A DNA stretch of 22,201 bases, from the NCBI GenBank assembly GCA_026391515.1, contig JAPLEC010000403.1, forward strand, positions 1-22,201, written 5' to 3'. The notes under the pieces are model-generated. The model was not told where the DNA came from and ran no database searches. It worked only from the letters and a program-made list of their open reading frames with translations. Position 1 is the first letter of the stretch. Each line of letters starts with the position of its first letter. Shown here one piece after another: positions 1 through 7,800 of this stretch. The stretch is from Bacteroidia bacterium. Lineage in GTDB: Bacteria; Bacteroidota; Bacteroidia; Bacteroidales; VadinHA17. The position numbers and the translations under genes were made by a program.

Positions 1-27
1 TTTGCATTAATTATAACACTTAAAGAG

Positions 28-201
28 ATGGGAAAGATAGGTTTGACAGAGGTATTGCTTATTCTGCTTGTTCTGGTTCTTTTATTTGGCGCAAGAAAAA
101 TTCCTGAATTAATGAAAGGCATCGGTCAGGGTATAAAAGAATTTAAGAATGCTTCAAAGTATGATGCCGATGAAAAAAAAGAGAAAGAGAAATTTGACTA
201 G
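28..201 (+). CDS. tatA: Sec-independent protein translocase subunit TatA
   Basis: This 57-residue protein has the full TatA/TatE architecture: a short polar N-terminus, one membrane helix (about residues 5-20), the Phe-Gly hinge (F20-G21), an amphipathic helix beginning ARKIPELMKG, and a short Lys/Glu/Asp-rich tail. TatA subunits oligomerise in the inner membrane to let folded proteins with twin-arginine signals pass, together with TatC, which is not encoded in this window. The ATG at 28 follows a purine-rich AAAGAG stretch. The gene ends in TAG at 199-201, and a strong intrinsic terminator follows directly, so it is probably the last gene of its transcript. At 57 residues it is at the short end for the family, as is common in Bacteroidota. 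TatB is the alternative, but the short tail favours TatA. Confidence 0.9.
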   Translation: MGKIGLTEVLLILLVLVLLFGARKIPELMKGIGQGIKEFKNASKYDADEKKEKEKFD

Positions 202-221
202 GATTTTCGAGATAAAATATG

Positions 222-250
222 AAAGCCTGCACATTACTGCAGGCTTTTTT
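222..250 (+). terminator. Rho-independent terminator after tatA
   Basis: A perfect 10-bp stem (222-231 paired with 238-247) closes a 6-nt loop, and T residues at 245-250 follow. It lies 20 bases after the tatA stop codon. The minus-strand side is also followed by a T-rich stretch (complement of GATAAAATATG), so it may also end transcripts of mqnC coming from the right. Confidence 0.85.
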
Positions 251-290
251 ATTTTAACGATAGTTATTCTCCTTAAAAATCCTTTGTGCT

Positions 291-370
291 CTTCGTGTGT
301 ACTTTGTGTCCTTTGTGGTTAAACCTTTAAATCATTTAACCACTAAGGAACTCAAAGGTAAACACGAAGG
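291..370. repeat. Palindromic intergenic repeat, copy 1 (after mqnC)
   Basis: The left arm (291-323) reads into CTTTGTGTCCTTTGTGGTTA. The right arm (335-370) is its imperfect reverse complement, with the arms meeting around an AT-rich centre at 324-334. The match is roughly four bases in five by eye. The same core recurs at 1523-1608, and a diverged form occurs at 17559-17655. It lies between the tatA terminator and the 3' end of mqnC. It encodes nothing recognisable and may form a long RNA hairpin. Confidence 0.7.
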
Positions 371-402
371 GAATAGATGATTATTTTATGATTTATTAAA
401 TA

Positions 403-1491
403 TTAATTAACTACCTCATACTTTTGGTTTCTTCTCACAGCAACAAAACCTGCTTCCTTGATTATTGATTGAAGATCTTCTGCGCTGAATCGGTTTTTTG
501 ACCCGGCTGCACTTACTACATTCTCTTCTATCATTATGGATCCCAGATCATTTGCCCCGGCATTCAATGACAGCATCCCGATTTCCTTTCCGACAGTAAG
601 TATCGAAGCCTGTATGTTTTTAATGTTATTGAGCATTATACGGCTTATAGCGATTATTCTCAGATAATCAGGTCCATTGTAACTGCTTTTAACTCCGTGT
701 TTTTCCCTTAAAACCGTTGCTTCATCCTGGAATGGCCAGGGTACAAAAGTTATAAATCCAAATTGGTTTTTCTGTTTTTCTTCCTGAAGTTCCCTGATCT
801 TTATCAGATGTTCAATCCTTTCCTTTGTTGTTTCAATATGTCCGTACATCATTGTGGCAGATGTCGGTAAATTGATTCTGTGTGCAACTCTCATTACTTC
901 GAGCCATTCTGCTGCTGACGCTTTTGCAGGTGATACAATTTTTCTGACACGATCTGAAAGAATCTCAGCACCGGCTCCGGGAAGTGAATCAAGCCCTGCT
1001 TCGACCAGCCTGGTAAGTACATCATGATAAGTCATTTTCTCTCTGGCTGCCAGATAAACTATTTCAGGCGGTCCAAGAGCATGTAACTTCAACTTTGGAT
1101 ATTGTCTTTTTAAGCTTTTGAAAAGATCGACATAGAAGCCAAGTCCCAGATCAGGATTCATTCCCCCCTGCAGAAGAACCTGATCACCACCCAGATCATA
1201 AAGCTCATCGATCTTATTTTTATATTCTTCTTCAGTTGTTATATATGCATCCGGCGAATTTTTTTTTCTGCAGAAATTACAAAACAGGCATTGTGAAAAA
1301 CAGATATTAGTAATATTCACATTCCTGTCGATCATCCAGCCGACATTTTTCCCCGGAACATGGATCTGCCTCAACCTGTCCGCTACATACATCAATTCTT
1401 CAAGCGGAGCATGTGTATAAAGAAACTCTCCTTCTTCAGGAGCAAGAGCTTCAAGATTTAAAGCTTTCTGATATAAAAACTCAAACATCAT
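403..1491 (-). CDS. mqnC: Cyclic dehypoxanthinyl futalosine synthase MqnC (radical SAM)
   Basis: MqnC is the radical SAM enzyme that cyclises dehypoxanthine futalosine in the futalosine route to menaquinone. The 362-residue product carries the radical SAM cluster motif CX3CX2C at C64, C68 and C71, with an extra Cys at 74. It also has stretches I associate with MqnC rather than MqnE: GAEILSDRVRKIVSP, EWLEVMRVAH, SATMMYGHIET and FVPWPFQ. Length fits the family. Two ATG codons stand in tandem at the start (1489-1491 and 1486-1488), and either could be used. No other menaquinone gene is adjacent, so it stands alone here on the minus strand. A good TACCTTTG promoter box lies at 1636-1643, which would give a leader of about 140 bases containing a palindromic repeat. 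Confidence 0.92.
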   Translation of the reverse strand: MMFEFLYQKALNLEALAPEEGEFLYTHAPLEELMYVADRLRQIHVPGKNVGWMIDRNVNITNICFSQCLFCNFCRKKNSPDAYITTEEEYKNKIDELYDLGGDQVLLQGGMNPDLGLGFYVDLFKSLKRQYPKLKLHALGPPEIVYLAAREKMTYHDVLTRLVEAGLDSLPGAGAEILSDRVRKIVSPAKASAAEWLEVMRVAHRINLPTSATMMYGHIETTKERIEHLIKIRELQEEKQKNQFGFITFVPWPFQDEATVLREKHGVKSSYNGPDYLRIIAISRIMLNNIKNIQASILTVGKEIGMLSLNAGANDLGSIMIEENVVSAAGSKNRFSAEDLQSIIKEAGFVAVRRNQKYEVVN

Positions 1492-1522
1492 TTAGGGAGA
1501 TATTTCAAGGTTTTTCTTTGTG

Positions 1523-1608
1523 TCCCTTAGTGATTTTCCTTTGTGCTCTTTGTGGTTATTTTTTTTAACCACAAAGGACACAAAGTACGCACGAAGAACA
1601 CTAAGGGA
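1523..1608. repeat. Palindromic intergenic repeat, copy 2 (before mqnC)
   Basis: Arms at about 1523-1559 and 1566-1608 are reverse complements with a gap of several bases in the left arm. Both outer ends share TCCCTTAGTG, and both inner ends share CTTTGTGGTTA around an A/T centre. The core is shared with the copy at 291-370, so copies of the same element lie on both sides of mqnC. It sits inside the inferred 5' leader of mqnC. Confidence 0.75.
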
Positions 1609-1635
1609 AAGTACATAGTTTTGTTTCTGACATTG

Positions 1636-1667
1636 CAAAGGTAACTCTTTGAAAACTAAACAATCAA
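1636..1667 (-). promoter_or_regulatory. Likely Bacteroidota-type promoter for mqnC
   Basis: Read on the minus strand, TACCTTTG (1636-1643) matches the Bacteroidota -7 consensus TAnnTTTG exactly. Two TTG triplets upstream, at 1661-1663 (17-base spacer) and 1665-1667 (21-base spacer), could serve as the -33 element. Transcription would start near 1629 and run through the palindromic repeat before reaching mqnC. Confidence 0.55.
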
Positions 1668-1676
1668 TAATTTGAT

Positions 1677-1684
1677 TAACTTTA
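1677..1684 (+). promoter_or_regulatory. Possible -7 box for the pepA-pdxA-ruvA-sprA run
   Basis: TAACTTTA differs from the Bacteroidota consensus TAnnTTTG only in the last base and lies 27 bases before the pepA ATG. No well-spaced TTG -33 element is visible; the nearest TTTG, at 1648-1651, is 25 bases away. It is a candidate only. It would be divergent from the mqnC promoter. Confidence 0.3.
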
Positions 1685-1711
1685 CATCCTTAAAAATTTT
1701 CATAAACTAAC

Positions 1712-3166
1712 ATGAAACCTGAATTAATCAAGACATCCCAAATATCTCCTGATCAGTCAGTTATATGTATTCTTGGAAAAGATGAAATACCTGAAAGCCT
1801 GAGATTAAGCAAAACCGAAAAGGAATTTGCATTAAAACAGCTTCGTAACAAGGAAGATCATATTTTTATAAATTCTTATTTTAAATGCACTTATCTCGTA
1901 AAAGTAAAAGATGGCTTAAGCGAATTCAAAAAAAAGGAAGAATTGCGAAAAAATGCTTCAAAGCTGAAAAAGCTGATTAAAGCAAATAATCATTCAGAGC
2001 TGGTTATTACATCAGATCAGACATATAAAGGAGCCATTGAAGATTTCACTGAAGGCTTGCTGCTAAGCATGTATGCATTTGATAAGTACAAATCAAAAAA
2101 AGAAGAAAAAAAGAAGAACTTTCCTTCAAAACTGCTCCTTCATGGCGACATCAATAAAGCAGAAATTAAATGGCTTACAGATCTGACTGATGCTGTTTAT
2201 TTTGTACGCGATCTTATTAATGAACCTGTTAATCATTTGAATGCTACTGCATTAGCTTCAGCAGTTCAGAGAATTGGAAAGTCGTCAGGATTTAAAGTTG
2301 AGGTGCTGAATAAAGGTAAAATAGAGGCTCTCAAAATGGGTGGACTTATTGCTGTCAACAAAGGGAGTGTCGATCCTCCTGTATTCTGCATTCTTGAATG
2401 GAAACCTGCGAAGACACTGAATAAACAGCCGGTTGTTCTGGTTGGTAAAGGAATAGTATATGATACCGGCGGCCTTAATATTAAAACCGGTGATTATATG
2501 GCCAATATGAAGGGCGATATGGCCGGAGCCGCAACTGTAGCCGGGGTTTTTTATACAGCAGCAAAAAATAATATTCCACTTCATATTATTGGATTGATCC
2601 CTGCTACCGATAACCGGCCGGGTGGCAATGCATATACAGAGGGTGACATCATCACCATGTATAATAAAACAACAGTTGAAGTAGGAAGTACTGATGCTGA
2701 AGGACGACTGATCCTGGCAGATGCATTAAGTTATGCCTCGAAGTATAACCCCGAACTGATCATCGACATTGCAACACTTACCGGTTCTGCTGCTATAACA
2801 TTTGGTAATCAGGCTATTGCAATGATGACAAATGCTGACAGAAAGTACATTTCTCTGCTTGAAGAGTGTGGACAAATGGTTTATGAAAGAGTCGCTCAAT
2901 TACCTTTCTGGGATGAATACGGTGAAATGATAAAGTCCGACATTGCTGATGTTAAGAATATCAGCGGACGTGAAGCCGGAGCTATCACAGCCGGAAAATT
3001 CCTTGAAAAATTTACAAAATTCCCCCTGATTCATCTTGATATTGCCGGTACAGGGATGCTCAAAAAAGATGATTTTTACAGAGTGAAAGGCGGACCTGGT
3101 TCAGGCTTAAGGCTGCTTGCAACTTTTATAAAAAAGCTTGCGGCAGATTATAAAAAATTGAAGTAA
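1712..3166 (+). CDS. pepA: Leucyl aminopeptidase, M17 family
   Basis: This is a cytosolic two-metal aminopeptidase that removes N-terminal residues from peptides. The C-terminal catalytic half is clear: K246, D251 and K258 in the GKG..YDTGG..IK segment, D269 in MKGDM, and the signature STDAEGRL with D328, E330 and R332. The spacing between these residues closely follows that of the E. coli PepA metal and catalytic ligands. The signature begins with Ser where Asn is usual. The N-terminal half (residues 1-160) is divergent and Lys-rich, as is normal for this family. No signal peptide is present. The gene opens a tight plus-strand run: pdxA starts 4 bases after its tandem TAA TAA. Confidence 0.93.
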   Translation: MKPELIKTSQISPDQSVICILGKDEIPESLRLSKTEKEFALKQLRNKEDHIFINSYFKCTYLVKVKDGLSEFKKKEELRKNASKLKKLIKANNHSELVITSDQTYKGAIEDFTEGLLLSMYAFDKYKSKKEEKKKNFPSKLLLHGDINKAEIKWLTDLTDAVYFVRDLINEPVNHLNATALASAVQRIGKSSGFKVEVLNKGKIEALKMGGLIAVNKGSVDPPVFCILEWKPAKTLNKQPVVLVGKGIVYDTGGLNIKTGDYMANMKGDMAGAATVAGVFYTAAKNNIPLHIIGLIPATDNRPGGNAYTEGDIITMYNKTTVEVGSTDAEGRLILADALSYASKYNPELIIDIATLTGSAAITFGNQAIAMMTNADRKYISLLEECGQMVYERVAQLPFWDEYGEMIKSDIADVKNISGREAGAITAGKFLEKFTKFPLIHLDIAGTGMLKKDDFYRVKGGPGSGLRLLATFIKKLAADYKKLK

Positions 3167-3170
3167 TAAT

Positions 3171-4277
3171 ATGGAAACCAAGGCAATTATAACCGGTATT
3201 TCCCATGGAGATATTAATGGAATAGGCTATGAGGTAATTATTAAAACCCTCATGGACACTATGATTAATGATCTTTGTATACCGATCGTTTATGGATCGC
3301 CAAAAGTGGCGGCATATCATCGTAAAGCATTGAATATTAATAATTTCAGCTTTAATAATATACGGAATCCGGAGGAAGCAAATCCAAAGAAAGCAAACAT
3401 GATTAACTGCCTTGACGACAATGTCAGGGTTGAGCTTGGAAAATCTACTCCCCAGGGTGGTGAAGCAGCATTGATCTCCCTTGAAAGAGCAGTTGAAGAT
3501 CTGAAAGCAGGGAGAATTGATGTACTGGTAACTGCTCCGATAGATAAGAAAAATATTCAATCGGAGAAATTTAATTTTACCGGCCATACGGATTACCTCA
3601 GGACAAAAGCAGGAACCGAAGAGGTTTTGATGTTCATGGTCAGTGAAAACATGAGAATAGGTTTTGCTACCGGACATGTTCCTCTTAAAAAAGTATCGGA
3701 ATTAATTACTATTGAGTCACTGTTACGCAAAATCAGATTGATGAATCAATCGCTCATTCTCGACTTTGGAATACGTAAACCTCAGATAGCAGTTCTTGGA
3801 TTAAATCCGCATGCCGGTGACAATTCATTACTTGGGACTGAAGAGACAGATATAATTATACCGGCAATAAAGCAGGCAGAAAATGAAGGGATTATGACAT
3901 TCGGACCATTCCCGGCTGATGGTTTTTTCGGTGCAGGATCATTTGCAAAATTCGATGGAATTCTTGCAATGTATCATGATCAGGGCCTTGCACCGTTTAA
4001 GGCATTATCCTTCGACTCCGGTGTAAACTTCACTGCCGGATTACCATTTGTCCGAACATCACCTGTTCATGGAACAGCATTCCCGATAGCAGGAAAAAAT
4101 GAAGCTTCAGAGAATTCATTCCGACAGGCTATTTATCTTGCATGTAATATTTTCAGAAACAGGCAGATATATGCTGCGATTTCAAAAAATCCACTGAAAC
4201 ATCAGGATATTGAAACACATACTGATAAAGTTGACGAACTGCCGCCTGATATTTTTAATGCAGAACAGCCATTATGA
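3171..4277 (+). CDS. pdxA: 4-hydroxythreonine-4-phosphate dehydrogenase PdxA
   Basis: PdxA oxidises 4-phosphohydroxy-L-threonine in the DXP-dependent pathway to pyridoxal 5'-phosphate. The 368-residue product carries the three metal-binding histidines H169 (ATGHVPL), H214 (LNPHAGD) and H269 (MYHDQG). Their spacing of 45 and 55 residues is the same as in E. coli PdxA. Other conserved stretches are GHTDYL, LGTEE and VRTSPVHGTAF. The opening GISHGDINGIGYEV replaces the more usual GDPAGIGPE, a variant I associate with Bacteroidota. The last codon and stop overlap the ruvA start (ATGA, 4274-4277), so the two genes are probably translationally coupled. Confidence 0.95.
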   Translation: METKAIITGISHGDINGIGYEVIIKTLMDTMINDLCIPIVYGSPKVAAYHRKALNINNFSFNNIRNPEEANPKKANMINCLDDNVRVELGKSTPQGGEAALISLERAVEDLKAGRIDVLVTAPIDKKNIQSEKFNFTGHTDYLRTKAGTEEVLMFMVSENMRIGFATGHVPLKKVSELITIESLLRKIRLMNQSLILDFGIRKPQIAVLGLNPHAGDNSLLGTEETDIIIPAIKQAENEGIMTFGPFPADGFFGAGSFAKFDGILAMYHDQGLAPFKALSFDSGVNFTAGLPFVRTSPVHGTAFPIAGKNEASENSFRQAIYLACNIFRNRQIYAAISKNPLKHQDIETHTDKVDELPPDIFNAEQPL

Positions 4278-4855
4278 TAGACTATATAAAAGGAAATATG
4301 ACCCAGATTACTCCGACATTCCTCACAATAGAAACCGGTGGAATCGGTTATTCAGTCAATATCTCGCTGACAACATTTGCAAAGCTAGAAGGTAAAAATG
4401 ATTATAAAATTCTGATCCATGAAGTAATCAGGGAAGACAGCCATCAGCTTTTCGGTTTTGCCGATAAAGAGGAACGTGATATTTTCAGGTCACTTATTTC
4501 TGTTACAGGTATAGGTGCAGCAACTGCCAGAATGATGCTTTCATCACTGAGTCCGACGGAAATAGAGAAAGCAATCATAGGTTCAGATGTAAATCTTTTA
4601 AAAAGCGTAAAAGGTATTGGTTTAAAGAGCGCCCAGAGGATCATTGTTGACCTGAAGGACAAACTTGGAAAACAAGCCGGAACCGGTGAAATATTTGCGT
4701 TTGCAGACAATACAAGACGTGAAGAAGCGTTATCTGCTTTAGTGATGCTTGGGTTTGCCAAAAGTGCTGTCTTAAAGGTCCTTGACAAGATAATAAGGGA
4801 AGAAAAGAACCTGACTGTTGAGGATCTGATCAAGAGAGCGCTTAAGAACTTGTAA
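4274..4855 (+). CDS. ruvA: Holliday junction branch migration protein RuvA
   Basis: RuvA binds Holliday junctions as a tetramer and loads the RuvB motor during recombination repair. The 193-residue product has the N-terminal OB-fold (about residues 1-62, ending HQLFGFAD). Two helix-hairpin-helix DNA-binding motifs follow, VTGIGAATA (78-86) and VKGIGLKSA (112-120). The C-terminal domain III (about 148-193, EEALSALVMLGF) contacts RuvB. Length is normal. The start overlaps the pdxA stop by 4 bases, and sprA begins 19 bases after the ruvA stop. ruvB is not in this window. Confidence 0.95.
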   Translation: MIDYIKGNMTQITPTFLTIETGGIGYSVNISLTTFAKLEGKNDYKILIHEVIREDSHQLFGFADKEERDIFRSLISVTGIGAATARMMLSSLSPTEIEKAIIGSDVNLLKSVKGIGLKSAQRIIVDLKDKLGKQAGTGEIFAFADNTRREEALSALVMLGFAKSAVLKVLDKIIREEKNLTVEDLIKRALKNL

Positions 4856-4874
4856 CACAGAATTTTAAGCCGGA

Positions 4875-7800
4875 TTGGGATCAGGGAAATCATATAGAAA
4901 TCTTCTGGTATTTTTATATCTTACTCTCTTTGTTTCTTTAGCCTTAAAGACTACAGTAGCAAATAGCCAGGTATCTGCAAATCCGGACACTACACAGAAA
5001 TCAATTCTTAAATTACAGGACGTTTCAGGAAATCCATGGGAAACGCCGAAAAAATCACCACTTTTCCTCGATAATCCTTCCAATATAAAATCAACTGTAA
5101 TTTATGATCCTGATAAAAATGAATATATTATTTATCAGAAAGTAGGGTCATTTGATTACCGCACACCTGTTCATATGAACCCTGAAGAATTCCGGAAATA
5201 TGAGTACAGCAGGGCAATGCACGATTACTGGGAATCGAGAATTTCAGGAAAAGAAACAGGATTCAGATCAACCCTTATACCTCAGATCGAAATTGGTGGT
5301 GCGACCTTCGATAAAATATTCGGGAGCAACATAATAAATATTGTTCCCCAGGGGTCTGCTGAACTTATTTTTGGCGTCAATATTTCAAAAACAGAAAATC
5401 CGACACTTTCCGAAAAACTTAGAAAAATCCCCACCTTCGACTTTAAGGAAAAGATCCAAATGAACGTGACCGGAACTATCGGAGATAAGGTAGAGCTGGC
5501 TGTTAATTATAACACCGAAGCATTATTTGAATTTGAAAACAGAACGAAACTCAAGTACACGGGAAAAGAAGATGAGATTTTAAAAAAGATCGAAGCAGGC
5601 GATGTCACCCTTCCTCTCACAGGAACATTAATTACAGGCAGTTATAGTCTATTTGGACTTAAAACTGAATTGCAGTTTGGCAAACTAACTGTCACAGCAG
5701 TTGCTTCACAACAGAAAGGCGAATCGTCGGTAATTGAAGTAAAAGGTGGAGCTCAACTGACAGATTTTGAAATATATGCAGATGAGTATGAAGCAAATCG
5801 ACATTTCTTTCTCTCTCAGTACTTCAGGGATATTTATGATAATGCATTAAAAACTCTGCCAATTGTGACCTCCGGAATTAATATTGAAAGAATTGAAGTT
5901 TGGGTAACAAATAAAACAAGCCGGTTTGAAGAAGGAAGCAACAGAAATATCGTGGCATTCATGGATCTTGCTGAAAATAAAAATCATATATACAATAATG
6001 TACCTGCATTCCAGGAAACAGCCGGAAAACCATTATATCCTGATAATGATGCAAACCATTTATATGAACAGATGAATTCCACCTATTCTGCAATAAGAAA
6101 TGTTGACCAGGTTATAAATACTCTTGAACCATTATATAATGATTTTCAGATAGGCCGTGATTTTGAAAAAATTGAAAATGCCCGGAAACTCAGTGACAGA
6201 GAATATACAGTTAATGAGCAGCTGGGATATATTTCACTTAATACAGCTTTGAATACAGATGAAGTTCTGGCAGTTGCTTTTGAATATACTTTAAATGGCG
6301 AAGTTTATAAAGTGGGAGAATTTTCTACTGATGGGATTAATGCACCTCAGACACTGTTACTGAAAATGCTGAAAGGGACATCTCTAACACCTAAGCTTCC
6401 GACATGGGATTTGATGATGAAAAACATTTATTCTCTCGGTTCAGGGAAGCTTCAGACGAATGATTTTGTACTGAATATTCTTTACCAGGATGACAAAACA
6501 GGGAATTCTGTTAACTATCTGCCCGAAGGAAAGCTCAAGGACCAGATACTCCTTCAGATTATGGGACTGGATAATCTTAATTCCCAAATGGATCGCGAGC
6601 CGGATGGGTTTTTTGATTTCATAAGTAATGTAACTGTTATGGTCGACAGGGGGAAAATAGTCTTTCCTGTTATCGAACCTTTTGGAAGTCATCTCCGACA
6701 AAAGATAAATGATGCAAATATTGCCAATAAATATGTTTATCAGGAACTATATGATTCAACACAAACTGTGGCGCGGCAAATGGCGGAAAAAAACAAATTT
6801 ATTATGCAGGGACAATATTCTTCCGAATCAGGATCAGAGATACAACTGAATGCTACAAACATTCCACAGGGTTCGGTGAAAGTAACTGCCGGTGGTGTAA
6901 CTCTGACAGAAAATACAGACTATACAGTCGATTATAATATGGGGACTGTCAGAATAATAAATACTGCACTTATCGAATCACAAACACCCATTTCCGTTTC
7001 ACTTGAAAGCAACCAGTTTTTCGGATTTCAGACAAAAACCCTTATGGGAACTCATCTTGATTATCGTTTTTCAGATAATCTTGATGTAGGAGGTACTATC
7101 CTGCACCTTACAGAAAGGCCTTATACTCAGAAAGTTAATTTTGGTGAAGAACCAATTTCAAATACTATCTGGGGTTTGGATGTATCTTATAAAACAGAAT
7201 CCCACACTCTTACAAAAATAATCGATAAAATCCCGTTTCTTGAGACAAAGACTCCTTCTGCCATATCATTTTTTGGTGAATTTGCCAACCTCATACCGGG
7301 TCACTCAAAGGCCATTTCCAAAGCCGGTAATTCATATATTGACGATTTTGAAGCCAGCGAAATACCTCTTGACCTTAAATCATTTAATGCATGGACACTT
7401 GCAAGTGTTCCGCAGGGACAGGATCTGCTATTCCCTGAAGCAAGATTTAATAATAATTTAGTCAGCGGTTTTAACAGAGCCAGATTGGCCTGGTATGTAA
7501 TTGATCCTCTTTTCCTGAGGAACGGATCTTCTACTCCTGATTATATCAAACAGCATCCTGATGAACAATCAAGTCATTTTGTAAGAGAGATATACGAAAA
7601 TGAAATCTTCCCCTTCAAAGAAAGCGAAAGCGGAATACCAACAAACATAACTGTACTTAATCTCGCATACTATCCTGATGAAAGAGGCCAGTACAATTAT
7701 GACACTGACCCGGGCCTCTATTCCAAGGGTATAAATTCCGATGGGAAGCTTAATGATCCGCAATCAAGATGGGGTGGTATGATGCGGGAAGTACTGACCA

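Noticed and set aside
3126..3677. Long minus-strand open frame opposite pdxA
   Set aside because: It lies wholly antisense to a clear pdxA, resembles no family and has an unlikely composition; a shadow frame.
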